Assembly (NCBI RefSeq): GCF_035918015.1
Contig: NZ_CP109132.1
Coordinates: 5,766,001-5,830,000, forward strand
Length of the DNA stretch: 64,000 nucleotides
DNA from: Streptomyces sp. NBC_01754
GTDB lineage: Bacteria; Actinomycetota; Actinomycetes; Streptomycetales; Streptomycetaceae
Direction of reading: 5' to 3'
The position numbers and the translations under genes are program-made. The number at the start of each line of letters is the position of its first letter. Position 1 is the first letter of the stretch. The notes under the pieces were generated by a model. That model worked only from the letters and a program-made list of their open reading frames with translations. It was not told where the DNA came from and did no database searches. Of the stretch, positions 1 to 6,840 are shown piece by piece.

Positions 1-128
1 ACGGTGATGCCGATGGCACCGGTGCCGAGGAGGTCGACGAGGGACCAGGTGGTCCAGGCGAGGGAGGCGCCGGAGAGGATCACGGCGGGGATGGTGAGGG
101 GCGAGATGCCCTTCGGGAGGCTGAACAT
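1..128 (-). CDS. Hypothetical membrane protein, partial (runs off left edge)
   Basis: Only the first 42 or so residues are in the window. They begin MFSLPKGISPLTIPAV and are mostly hydrophobic, with a likely membrane segment at about residues 10-32. The ATG shares an ATGA overlap with the stop of the gene upstream, so it is the next cistron of the element's long minus-strand operon. Small membrane proteins are common in Streptomyces integrative elements (Spd type) and in phages, but the fragment is too short to choose between them. Confidence 0.5.
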   Translation of the reverse strand, partial: MFSLPKGISPLTIPAVILSGASLAWTTWSLVDLLGTGAIGIT

Positions 129-427
129 CAGATGCTCCTGGCGGCGTGGGTGACGCGGATGGCGTAGGCGTCGGGGGTTTCGCCGGGGTGGATGGTCGGG
201 AGGGCGCGGGCGGCGATCTCGGCGGCCTCGTCGGCGACGACCGCCGGGAGCCCGGCGGTGAGGGCAAGAGACGCTGCGAGGAAGCACGCGTTGAGGGTGT
301 CGAGGGTGAGGGGCTTGAGCGGGTCCTCGGACTGGAGGGTGCTGGCGAGGCAGGTGAGGATCCGGTTCGCGTGGGACGGCTTGGTGAGGAGGAACCAGAT
401 GCCGAGTGCGAAGGCAGCGCTGCTCAT
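128..427 (-). CDS. Hypothetical protein of the integrated element
   Basis: This is a 99-residue protein that I do not recognise. The N-terminus (SSAAFALGIWFLL) could be one membrane segment, and the rest is alanine/leucine-rich and probably helical. Start and stop are coupled to both neighbours by ATGA overlaps, which is the main evidence that it is real. It belongs to the phage-like early operon, and its function is unknown. Confidence 0.55.
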   Translation of the reverse strand: MSSAAFALGIWFLLTKPSHANRILTCLASTLQSEDPLKPLTLDTLNACFLAASLALTAGLPAVVADEAAEIAARALPTIHPGETPDAYAIRVTHAARSI

Positions 428-678
428 CGGCCGGCCTCCGTGTCCGCGTAGTGCTGGTACCCGGTGGGCGGGTGCTCGGCGAGCTTGCGGCGGAGGTAGG
501 CGGCGTCCCAGTCGTAGTCGGCCGGGCTCTCGGCGAGCGCGGCGCGGGCAACGACGACGGCGAGGCTGAGGCGGCGGTCCAGGACGGTGCGGTACGCCTT
601 GTCGTCCGCCGTGGTGGCGGGGTACGGGACGTCGATCGCGTCGAGGACGGCGTCGAGGAGGGAGCGGAGGTCGCTCAC
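424..678 (-). CDS. Small hypothetical protein of the integrated element
   Basis: This 84-residue protein begins at GTG (VSDLRSLLDAVLDAID). The GTG was chosen because it forms a GTGA overlap with the upstream gene's stop; the open frame continues farther upstream but becomes Arg/Pro-rich shadow sequence. The content looks helical and acidic, with no motif I recognise. It overlaps the next gene by ATGA, which suggests translational coupling along the operon. Confidence 0.5.
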   Translation of the reverse strand: MSDLRSLLDAVLDAIDVPYPATTADDKAYRTVLDRRLSLAVVVARAALAESPADYDWDAAYLRRKLAEHPPTGYQHYADTEAGR

Positions 679-893
679 GCGGTCACCGCCGGGCGGTGGA
701 GGTCGCGCGTCAGCCGGTCGCGGCGCCGCGTCGAGGCGCCGTTCGCGGCGGCGCGGGCGTTGGTGCCGGTGACGCCGGTCTCGGTGGCGCGCACGGTGAT
801 GGTGCGGCCGTCGAGGTGGCGGATGGTGCCGACGGCGATGAGACGCCGGTCGGGCGGGATGTCGCTCGCGGTCGGGGTCTGGATACGATCCAT
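675..893 (-). CDS. Small basic protein, first gene of the leftmost operon segment
   Basis: This 72-residue protein starts MDRIQTPTASDIPPD. The middle (residues 18-45) looks like a small beta-rich domain, and the C-terminus is strongly basic (RRRDRLTRDLHR). It is the first minus-strand gene left of a regulatory gap facing the plus-strand HTH gene, so it probably starts a transcript. No family was recognised. A basic tail fits nucleic-acid binding, but this is inference. Confidence 0.5.
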   Translation of the reverse strand: MDRIQTPTASDIPPDRRLIAVGTIRHLDGRTITVRATETGVTGTNARAAANGASTRRRDRLTRDLHRPAVTA

Positions 894-1071
894 GACGGAC
901 CTGCCTCTTCGTCGCTGTTGCGGGTGGGTCTGGCCCGGTCGGAGTTCGCGCTCTGGCCGGGCCGTTGTGCATTGAGATGGAGGGCGCTCCCTCCGTTGTG
1001 CAGAGACTCTACACACGGGTAGGGTCTCTACACAAGCGATAGGCGCGCCGCCCCCGAAACGAGGAGCGGGC
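894..1071. promoter_or_regulatory. Divergent promoter region with repeated elements
   Basis: This is the only divergent gap in the left part of the element. It holds two copies of GTTGTGCA (964-971 and 995-1002), an inverted repeat GGAGGG-cgct-CCCTCC (979-994), and two copies of CTCTACACA (1007-1015 and 1026-1034, 19 bp apart). Such paired sites between divergent genes look like operators, possibly for the HTH protein that starts just downstream. No clear -10/-35 pair was assigned. Confidence 0.4.
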
Positions 1072-1359
1072 ATGGCAGAAGACGAGGAGGTGCAACGGGT
1101 GCTGGACGCGATCGATGCACTCAGTGAGCACGGGGACGCGGCGGAACGGGCGAGGCGCCTGACCGTGCTCCTCGATGAGCTCCCAGGCCGGCAGTCGAAG
1201 GCGCGGGAGTTGCGGCAGCAGGCAGTGCGGGAGCTCCGGGACGAGGGGATGACGCTGCGGGCGATCGGGGAACTGCTCGGCATCAGCTTCGGCCGGGTGC
1301 GGCAGATCGCGGACGGGGTGACGAACCCGCGAACCCAGAAGCGGCCGGCCTCGGAGTAG
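1072..1359 (+). CDS. HTH DNA-binding protein, sigma-70 region-4-like
   Basis: This 95-residue protein has a C-terminal helix-turn-helix of the sigma region 4 type: residues 55-85 read MTLRAIGELLGISFGRVRQI, the usual 'short recognition helix then VRQI' pattern. The N-terminal half is helical and charged. A GAGGAG ribosome-binding site lies just before the ATG. It is the only plus-strand gene in the left 12 kb of the element and faces the minus operon across repeated sites, so it may regulate that operon or itself. It lacks sigma region 2, so it is probably a regulator rather than a full sigma factor. Confidence 0.7.
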   Translation: MAEDEEVQRVLDAIDALSEHGDAAERARRLTVLLDELPGRQSKARELRQQAVRELRDEGMTLRAIGELLGISFGRVRQIADGVTNPRTQKRPASE

Positions 1360-1364
1360 CCCGT

Positions 1365-1409
1365 GCACGACGAAGCCCCCGACCGGCGTGGTCGGGGGCT
1401 TCGTCGTGC
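1365..1409. terminator. Strong bidirectional terminator hairpin
   Basis: A perfect 20-bp stem (1365-1384 pairs with 1390-1409) has a 5-nt loop. It lies between the convergent ends of the plus-strand HTH gene and the minus-strand zinc-ribbon gene and can serve both. No U-tract is needed for such GC-rich actinobacterial terminators. Confidence 0.85.
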
Positions 1410-2048
1410 TCAGGCTGCTGCCGCCTGGTCCTCGTCCTGCCACGCCTTGAGCTGCGCCCAGGTCGCCGGGGGCCAGGCCGTCGAGCACCAGTCACAGCGC
1501 ACCACGGTCTCGCCGTGGCCGAGCCGGAGTACGGCGCCGCAGACCCCGCCGTCGTCGTGGACGGCCGGGCAGGTCCCGATCCGGGTGCCGCGCACGGTGT
1601 CGACGGCGGGTGCGACGATCGACTGGACGTCACGAGCAAGGTCGCGGATCTCCCCGGCGAAGAGGCCGGCCTCCGACCACGACACCGTGATCCACGGCAT
1701 GTGGCGCAAGAGGCCCTCCACAGCCGCGTCCAGGCGCCCGTCGACACCGCGGCGGCGGGCCGGGTGCTGACGCATGCCGCGCTCCTGCCGCACCGCGGAC
1801 AGCCAGTCCTCCAGGGTGCCGACCATCACGCCTCGCAGGTCGAGGATGTCCTCGCGGACCGGCAGCGGGGCGTGGCCGCCCTTCCCGGACCGGCCCTGTC
1901 CGATGGCCGAGGAGGGGGCGAGGAAGGGCAGCAGCCCGTCGTAGAGGGCGGGGAGGCATTCCAGGCGGACGCGGGTGGCCGTGGTGCAGGCGGGGCAGAG
2001 CTGGCTGCCGGTGGGGTCGTGCTGGTCGCAGAGCTGGCAGAGGTCCAC
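1410..2048 (-). CDS. Cysteine-rich (zinc-ribbon) phage-type protein
   Basis: This 212-residue protein carries two separated zinc-binding clusters: an N-terminal CxxC pair (CQLC ... CPAC, residues 4-19) and a C-terminal one (CPAV ... CGAV ... CDWC, about 165-195). A helical, partly basic middle lies between. It starts at GTG behind an AGGAGCC Shine-Dalgarno. Paired CxxC clusters around a helical core occur in many actinophage early proteins. I infer nucleic-acid or protein binding; no enzymatic motif was seen. Confidence 0.6.
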   Translation of the reverse strand: MDLCQLCDQHDPTGSQLCPACTTATRVRLECLPALYDGLLPFLAPSSAIGQGRSGKGGHAPLPVREDILDLRGVMVGTLEDWLSAVRQERGMRQHPARRRGVDGRLDAAVEGLLRHMPWITVSWSEAGLFAGEIRDLARDVQSIVAPAVDTVRGTRIGTCPAVHDDGGVCGAVLRLGHGETVVRCDWCSTAWPPATWAQLKAWQDEDQAAAA

Positions 2049-2121
2049 GGGTGGCTCCTGGTGTGCGGTGGGGCAAGGCTGTGCGGGGTGGCCGCCCGGT
2101 GGGGTCCGGGCGGCCGTGGGG

Positions 2122-2583
2122 TCAGGTGGTGGTGGGTCCGGGGCAGATCCACGGGTACGGCGGGTTCGTGCCGACGCAGCCTGGGCAGTCCTCGGCGTTG
2201 GTGCCTGCGGCCAGGTGCTCGGGTGGGGTCTGGTCGCGGACGGCGAGGCATCGGGGGTAGGGGCAGCCGGTGACGGGCTGCTGGTGGTGGAGGTCGCACA
2301 TGCGGCGGGAGTCGACGCACTGCCCGGCGGTGAGCCGGACCACCTCGGCCTCGGCGGTCGCGCGCCGCTTCTGCTCGTACTTCCAGGCCTGCCGGTAGCT
2401 TTCGCGCTCACCGCAGATGGTGCGGAAGTGGCGGGCCTGTTGCTCGGCATCGAGCTCGGCCTGCTCGATGGCGGCCTCCAGCTCCCCGACGAGTTCGGCG
2501 AGCTGCTCTCCTTCGGCCGGGAGCAGTACGCCGCGTCGTGCCCGGTCGAGGAGGTGGCGGAGGCGGTCGGGCTGGGTGGTCAC
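2122..2583 (-). CDS. Coiled-coil protein with C-terminal cysteine/histidine cluster
   Basis: The 153-residue product starts at GTG (VTTQPDRLRHLLDRA), coupled by GTGA to the upstream gene. Residues 25-85 form a charged helix likely to be a coiled coil. The C-terminus contains several Cys and His (CDLHH, CPYPRC, CPGC), probably a small zinc site. No known family was recognised; it is an element-specific hypothetical gene. Confidence 0.55.
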   Translation of the reverse strand: MTTQPDRLRHLLDRARRGVLLPAEGEQLAELVGELEAAIEQAELDAEQQARHFRTICGERESYRQAWKYEQKRRATAEAEVVRLTAGQCVDSRRMCDLHHQQPVTGCPYPRCLAVRDQTPPEHLAAGTNAEDCPGCVGTNPPYPWICPGPTTT

Positions 2584-2786
2584 CGGGCCCCCTCGGTGGC
2601 GGCATGCTGGGCCTTGAGGGTGTCGTCCAGGGCGAGCAGGGCCTGAGCGACGGCAGCCGTGGCGATCGCCTGCGCCCGTGCGGCGTTGGCGATGCTGATA
2701 TCGGTCGGGGTCGGTCGTCCGGCCAGTTCGGCGAGCACGTCTCGGGCGGCGTGGATAGTGCCTTCGGCGTCGGTGTGGTGGCTCAT
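2580..2786 (-). CDS. Small helical hypothetical protein
   Basis: A 68-residue alanine-rich, probably all-helical protein starting MSHHTDAEGTIHAARD. The start fits a shadow-free ATG, and its stop overlaps the following GTG. Nothing in the sequence points to a function. Confidence 0.45.
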   Translation of the reverse strand: MSHHTDAEGTIHAARDVLAELAGRPTPTDISIANAARAQAIATAAVAQALLALDDTLKAQHAATEGAR

Positions 2787-2848
2787 GGACGTGGTCCTTC
2801 CGGGTTGGGTGGCCGCCCCGGGGTGGGGCGGCCACACAGCAGGGGCGG

Positions 2849-3004
2849 TCAGGCGGCGGGAGTGTGGCTCGCGTGGTCGGCGGGTCCGTTGGGGCACTGG
2901 CAGCCGTCGGCCGGGGACCACGACCAGCAGATGTCGATGGCCTCGGCGGCGTGGTGGCACGGGGCGAGCCAGTCCCCGGTTTTGCAGCCGCAGGGCGTGG
3001 TCAT
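2849..3004 (-). CDS. Very small cysteine/tryptophan-rich protein
   Basis: A 51-residue protein with the pattern CGCKTGDWLAPCHHA and later CQCPNG. The Cys/His spacing suggests a single zinc knuckle. It sits in the operon with an ATGA overlap to the longer gene upstream. Tiny zinc-knuckle proteins are typical of actinophage early regions. Confidence 0.45.
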   Translation of the reverse strand: MTTPCGCKTGDWLAPCHHAAEAIDICWSWSPADGCQCPNGPADHASHTPAA

Positions 3005-3876
3005 CGTGTGGGCTCCTCGGGCGCGGCAGGGGCAGCGGGCGGGGTGGCGGTGCAGGTGCAGCGCTGCCAGGCGTCCAGCAGCGCCCCGCACGGCCCGTCG
3101 CCGTCGCACCGGTAGTGCCCGCAGGCCAGGCAGTCCGGCAGCACGCGACTGGCAACCGTGGTCGTCGTCTCGATCAGCCGGTGCTCGAAGGCCGACCAAC
3201 GGGTACGAACCTCGGCCAGCCGCTGGGCAGCCTTCTCGCGGGACTGCCACGACCAGCTGGCGCCGATGCCGGGGGTGTTCGGCCGCCAGGTGGACTCTTC
3301 GAGGTGACGGTGCTCCAGCCGGTACGAGCGGGTCGTGGTGGGGTGGTGTGCCCCGGCGGCAGCCTCACCGGCCAGTACGGCGAGGACCGCGTCAGCGTGC
3401 TCGTCGGGGAGCCACGTGCTCCCGGACGCCTCGCAGATCGCCCGGCGGATCCGGTCCCGGGTCGTGGCCCGGTCGGTAGGCGCGGGCGGTGCGGCCGGTC
3501 CCGCGAGCGCGTCGCGAAGTGCGGCCGTGCGCTCCGGGCCCAGCTCCACCCAGTACGGCTCACCGCTGGGCCCGGACAGCATGACGGTGGTGGTGTCGTC
3601 GTCGCCGTACATGACGTCGTCGAGGCCCCACCGCAGCTGGATCGGCTCCCGCTCCCCGGCGGGCGCGCCCTCGCCCTCGGTGGTGCCGAGGAGCTGTCGG
3701 GCCACCGCGAGGGCGTACTCGTCGAGCACGGTCCCGGGGTGGTCGGCGGGGCAGCACTCCCAGTCGGTGGCGTAGCCGTCGAGCAGGCGGGCGAACGCCC
3801 GGTAGCCCGGGTCGGCCACCTGCCGGGCACGCTCGGCGGCGGCGCGCAGCTGGTCGGCGGGTGTGGGTGTGGTCAT
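3001..3876 (-). CDS. Hypothetical element protein with C-terminal zinc cluster
   Basis: The 291-residue product begins MTTPTPADQLRAAAERA. It is acidic and helical in the N-terminal third, has a beta-rich middle (WGLDDVMYGDDD, YWVELGPER), and ends in a CLACGHYRC ... CGALL ... CTC cluster that probably binds zinc. The N-terminal 50 residues resemble phage proteins of the 'AERARQVADPGYRAFARLLDG' type, which I know only as hypothetical. It lies mid-operon in the phage-like module, with no catalytic motif. Confidence 0.55.
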   Translation of the reverse strand: MTTPTPADQLRAAAERARQVADPGYRAFARLLDGYATDWECCPADHPGTVLDEYALAVARQLLGTTEGEGAPAGEREPIQLRWGLDDVMYGDDDTTTVMLSGPSGEPYWVELGPERTAALRDALAGPAAPPAPTDRATTRDRIRRAICEASGSTWLPDEHADAVLAVLAGEAAAGAHHPTTTRSYRLEHRHLEESTWRPNTPGIGASWSWQSREKAAQRLAEVRTRWSAFEHRLIETTTTVASRVLPDCLACGHYRCDGDGPCGALLDAWQRCTCTATPPAAPAAPEEPTR

Positions 3877-3956
3877 CGGGGTGCTCCTGGTGTGGGTGGT
3901 GGACACTGGGTGGGTGGGGCGCCCCCGGTTCGGACGGGGGCGCCCCTGCTGCGTGG

Positions 3957-4241
3957 TCACGGGGTGGGGCGGGTGCAGTCCTCGTGGGTGTCGCACCTGC
4001 ACTGGCCGCAGGCGACGCAGCGCTCGATCGCGGCGGTGTCGCAGGCCGGGCACATGCCGGGCTCGTCGCCCTTGCAGTCGGGGCAGAGGTCGCCGGCCGC
4101 GCCGCAGTCCCAGCCGTCCTCGGCGAGCTGCTTGCGGAGCTTCGCTGTCTGCTCCTCGCGGCTCACGGGCTGGAACGAGGCGCTGATCGCGAAGGCGGTG
4201 CAGTCGGCGTCACCAGTGCACGTGATCTGGGTAGTGGACAT
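3957..4241 (-). CDS. Zinc-finger protein, multiple CxxC pairs
   Basis: A 94-residue protein with at least three CxxC pairs in the C-terminal half (CPDC, CPAC, CVAC-x-CRC). The N-terminal half is beta-like and contains CTGDADCTAF. The start ATG overlaps the previous stop by one base set (ATGA). This treble-clef or ribbon-like arrangement suggests nucleic-acid or protein interaction. No family name can be assigned. Confidence 0.55.
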   Translation of the reverse strand: MSTTQITCTGDADCTAFAISASFQPVSREEQTAKLRKQLAEDGWDCGAAGDLCPDCKGDEPGMCPACDTAAIERCVACGQCRCDTHEDCTRPTP

Positions 4242-4423
4242 CAGTTGCTCCTCGGGGTGGTGGTGGCCAGCTGGGCGCCGACGTGTGCGGCGGTGCGGGC
4301 CTGGTGGACGTCGTTGCGGCGTACGCGGGTGCCCTGGTGGCTGGTGCACAGCTGGCCGGGCTGGCTGCCACACGCGGGGCAGGCCACGGCCAGCGCGGGG
4401 AATCGGGTGGGGCGGGTCGGCAT
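4241..4423 (-). CDS. Phage-type zinc-binding domain protein, copy A
   Basis: This 60-residue protein is essentially one domain: CPACGSQPGQLC, then TSHQGTRVRRNDVHQAR. The pattern CPxCGxxxGxxC-x(n)-G-x(n)-H-x-R is the actinophage DNA-binding zinc-finger type, as I recall it. Related domains occur in two neighbouring genes of this operon (4620-4796 and 4793-5491), an unusual local amplification. Confidence 0.6.
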   Translation of the reverse strand: MPTRPTRFPALAVACPACGSQPGQLCTSHQGTRVRRNDVHQARTAAHVGAQLATTTPRSN

Positions 4424-4623
4424 CACAGGCTCCAGAGGGTGGGTTGCAGGTGGATGAGCGGGAGTTCGTCTTGGCCGTCGACGTGGTGGTCGGGGGTTGG
4501 GGTGGGGATGCGGGGTGGTGGCCGGTCGCCTGTGCGTCTCGCGCAGACGGGGCCGATGCCGCGGGCCCTCCACTTCTCCGAGCGGAGGAGACGCCCGCAC
4601 ACCCGGCAGGCAGGGGCCGTCAC
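4423..4623 (-). CDS. Small zinc-ribbon protein, DUF6011-like
   Basis: A 66-residue protein with CRVCGRLLRSEKWRARGIGP followed by VCARR. This matches the small family in which CxxCGRxL...GxGPxC binds zinc, remembered as DUF6011 and frequent in actinophages. GTG start, with GTGA overlap to the upstream gene. The C-terminal half is proline/histidine-rich and probably disordered. No activity is known for the family. Confidence 0.6.
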   Translation of the reverse strand: MTAPACRVCGRLLRSEKWRARGIGPVCARRTGDRPPPRIPTPTPDHHVDGQDELPLIHLQPTLWSL

Positions 4624-4796
4624 GCGGCCGCCCCGGTGGCGGCGTCGATGCGGGACGGGTGCGGGTTGGCCAGCCGCCGGCCGTTGGCCGGGATCGTGCA
4701 GGCGTTCCCGACGGAGGCCCGGCAGTGAGGGCACGCGACCGTCAGCCCCGGCTGCGGCGCCCGGCCGACCCCATAGAGACGGGCGGCGCCGGTCAT
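4620..4796 (-). CDS. Phage-type zinc-binding domain protein, copy B
   Basis: The 58-residue product carries CPHCRASVGNAC, then GRRLANPHPSRID, the same CPxC...GxxC...H-x-x-R layout as the neighbouring copy A. It is otherwise just a short N-terminal tail. It is coupled to both neighbours by four-base overlaps, which supports expression from the same transcript. Confidence 0.55.
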   Translation of the reverse strand: MTGAARLYGVGRAPQPGLTVACPHCRASVGNACTIPANGRRLANPHPSRIDAATGAAA

Positions 4797-5491
4797 GACG
4801 CCCCCCGCATCTGCTGCTGGAACGCTTCGAGTTCGGCGCGCTCCTCGGCGGTGAGGCTGTCGAGGTAGGCCGCGGCGGCGGTGCGTCGCTGCTCGGCCGC
4901 GCGTTCGGCGTTGGGGTCGGTGCCCGGTTCGCCGTTGGCGACTCGGGTGCGGGCGGTGTGCGGTGTGGTGGTGGGGTGTCCGGCCTTCTTGCAGTGCTGG
5001 CCAAGGCGGGCAGCGCACTGAGGGCAGGCGACGGACAGAGGGCTGATGGTGGTGGGGGTCTCGTCGTCGGGGATGGTGCGGCCGACGAGGGCGAGGGTGC
5101 CCTTCATGCGGTCGGACTCGGCCGGCGGGAGGGCGGGCCGTACGGCGGCGGGCCGGTGGCCTCCGGCGACAAGGGTTTTCTGCTGGCGGAGGTTGCGGAG
5201 GTAGGTCTTCGGGTTCTCGTCGCCGGGCTGGGGTTCGTAGACGAACCCGTCGAGGCGTTCGTCGCGGATGGCCGCCCGGTGGGTGCGAATGTCGTGGGGC
5301 TGGACCCAGAGGCGGTCGCCGGGGCGGGCGGGGGGTGTGGAGTAGTAGCGGGCGACGGCGGCGAGAGCGTCCTGGTCGTAGGGGATGTTGTGGAGGGCTG
5401 CGGCCCAGGCTTCGGCGGCGGTGGCCGAGGGTTGCCGGTTGTCGAACGCGGCGGCGTGCATGAGGAGGCGGCCGGCCTCTGCGGTGTTCAT
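4793..5491 (-). CDS. Two-part early protein with phage zinc finger (possible helicase-loader-like)
   Basis: The 232-residue protein has an N-terminal helical domain (about 1-75) typical of proteins next to phage replication initiators (AEAWAAALHNIPYDQDAL, then a WVQPHDIRTHRAAIRDER segment). A central linker follows, then a zinc-binding segment (CPQCAARLGQHC ... TTPHTART) of the same type as the two adjacent small genes, and a charged C-terminal helix (EERAELEAFQQQ). It is immediately downstream of, and overlaps, the replication initiator gene. By position it could be a helicase loader or replication accessory factor; this is inference only. Confidence 0.6.
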   Translation of the reverse strand: MNTAEAGRLLMHAAAFDNRQPSATAAEAWAAALHNIPYDQDALAAVARYYSTPPARPGDRLWVQPHDIRTHRAAIRDERLDGFVYEPQPGDENPKTYLRNLRQQKTLVAGGHRPAAVRPALPPAESDRMKGTLALVGRTIPDDETPTTISPLSVACPQCAARLGQHCKKAGHPTTTPHTARTRVANGEPGTDPNAERAAEQRRTAAAAYLDSLTAEERAELEAFQQQMRGAS

Positions 5492-6432
5492 CGCTGCTGG
5501 TTCTCCTTGGCTTCGAGTTCGGCGGTGAGGGCTGCCCATCCAGCGACGCGTGCGTCGGTGCCGGTGAGGGTGCGGCCGGCGGGGAGGTGGACGACGTTGC
5601 TGCCGGGGCGGGCGGCGCGTTCGGCGGTCCACTTGGCCTGGCGGCGGATCCACTTCTGCCACTCAGCGGCCCAGTTGGTGCGGCGGGCGCCGGTCGCGCG
5701 GTAGTGGTCGAGGAAGAGGGCGGTCTCGTGGTCGATGTCGATGGCGGGGCCGAAGGTGGTAAGGGCCCAGCGGCGCATCGAGTCGGTGAGGGTGAAGCCG
5801 TCGTCGTCGATGGGGGCGTTGGCGGTGAGGCTGCGGGGGTCCGCACCTTCCCCACCTACATCAGCCCCAGTGGTTGTTGGTGGTTGTACTGACGGTTGAC
5901 TGATGGTTAGGGCGGCGTTGAGTGCGTGACGTCCGGACGCAGAGTGCGTGACGTCACGCATTTCAAGTGCGTGACTGACGGACGCAGAGTGCGTGACACC
6001 CCCATCGGTCACGGACGGAGAGTGCGTGACCGTCACGGACGGAGAGTGTGTGACCGCCTTCGCTCGGGACCGTCGCTTCCGCTCAGCCGCCGACGCCCGC
6101 TCCTCGTCTTCCAGGCGCTCCAGGTCCGCCCAGTCGGACTCCGGCCGCTTCAGGTGAAGAGCCAGCTTCCAGATCGTTCGGCCGTTCGTCTCACCAGTCG
6201 CCTTGATCAAGTTGCCCGCTTCGTTGCGGCGGAGTGCCCGCTGCACGGTGCGCCGGTCGTAGCCGGTGCGGTACTGGAGGCGGAGCACCGAAGGGTGAGC
6301 ACCGCTGCCGTCCTTGTGGGCGTGCTCGGCGAGGGCCTGGAGCACACCGCGGGCAGTGGTGTCAGGCTTGCCCTTGTCGGTAAGCAGCATGGGCGCGTCG
6401 TCCATGGCCCACTTCACTGCCTCGTGGCTCAC
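5488..6432 (-). CDS. Replication initiator-like protein with internal iterons
   Basis: A 314-residue protein. Residues 1-95 form a winged-helix/HTH domain of the phage O or plasmid Rep type (TARGVLQALAEHAHKDGSG; YRTGYDRRTVQRALRR). Residues 125-180 are a low-complexity tract of repeated VTHSxSV units. The C-terminal 100 residues (DSMRRWALTTFGP ... WQKWIRRQAKW) resemble the C-terminal part of other actinophage initiators. It starts at GTG behind AAGGA. The repeat tract is encoded by a 10-bp iteron array, so the gene probably contains the origin it acts on, as lambda O does. The next genes look like replication accessory proteins. Confidence 0.7.
   Translation of the reverse strand: MSHEAVKWAMDDAPMLLTDKGKPDTTARGVLQALAEHAHKDGSGAHPSVLRLQYRTGYDRRTVQRALRRNEAGNLIKATGETNGRTIWKLALHLKRPESDWADLERLEDEERASAAERKRRSRAKAVTHSPSVTVTHSPSVTDGGVTHSASVSHALEMRDVTHSASGRHALNAALTISQPSVQPPTTTGADVGGEGADPRSLTANAPIDDDGFTLTDSMRRWALTTFGPAIDIDHETALFLDHYRATGARRTNWAAEWQKWIRRQAKWTAERAARPGSNVVHLPAGRTLTGTDARVAGWAALTAELEAKENQQR
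5921..6054. repeat. Iteron array, probable replication origin
   Basis: There are six direct copies of AGTGCGTGAC, the last being AGTGTGTGAC, starting at 5921, 5943, 5966, 5988, 6021 and 6045. Spacings of 22, 23, 22, 33 and 24 bp keep the copies on about the same face of the helix. Copies are usually preceded by GGACG(C/G)AG. A thymine-rich stretch with repeated GGTTG (about 5871-5911) lies on one side and could be the unwinding element. The array sits inside the initiator gene and encodes its VTHS repeats. Confidence 0.75.
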
Positions 6433-6504
6433 GCGGTCCTTCTTCCGTACGGTCGTGGTGGTGCGGGTGGTGGCCCGGGGCGCGGCAGCCCCGGGCCAGG
6501 CCAA

Positions 6505-6840
6505 TCAGGAGGTGGGTGCGCTCTTGTCGCTGGGTTCGGCTCGGTCGAGCGAGCAGGGTTCGCAGGCGGGGACGCCGCAGTCCAGGCCGAGGGCGTGCTC
6601 GGTGTTGACGGTCCACGCGTAGCCGTGGTGCAGGACGACCGCGTGCATGACCGGCGAGTACTTGCTGTCGCTGCGGAACCGCAGGTCGGCGAAGATGGCG
6701 TTCAACTCGTTGGCCAGGTTCAGGGCGCCGCCGAGGGTTTCGCGGTTGTGGATGTCGTCCATGCCGGACACCCAGACGGACCACTCCTGGTCCCTGTGGC
6801 CGACGAGGGTTCGGTTCTCGCCGAAGAGGTTCGTGGTCAT
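6505..6840 (-). CDS. Hypothetical element protein
   Basis: The 111-residue product begins MTTNLFGENRTLVGHRD. It looks like a compact alpha/beta domain (WSVWVSGMDDIHNR; AVVLHHGYAWTVN) ending in CGVPACEPC, a likely metal-binding cluster. The start ATG overlaps the stop of the WhiB-like gene by one ATGA-type junction. The family is not recognised. Confidence 0.5.
   Translation of the reverse strand: MTTNLFGENRTLVGHRDQEWSVWVSGMDDIHNRETLGGALNLANELNAIFADLRFRSDSKYSPVMHAVVLHHGYAWTVNTEHALGLDCGVPACEPCSLDRAEPSDKSAPTS

Noticed and set aside
5921..6054. CRISPR-like array
   Set aside because: Repeats are 10 bp with 12-23 bp between, imperfect, and lie in a coding gene; they fit iterons, and no cas genes are present.
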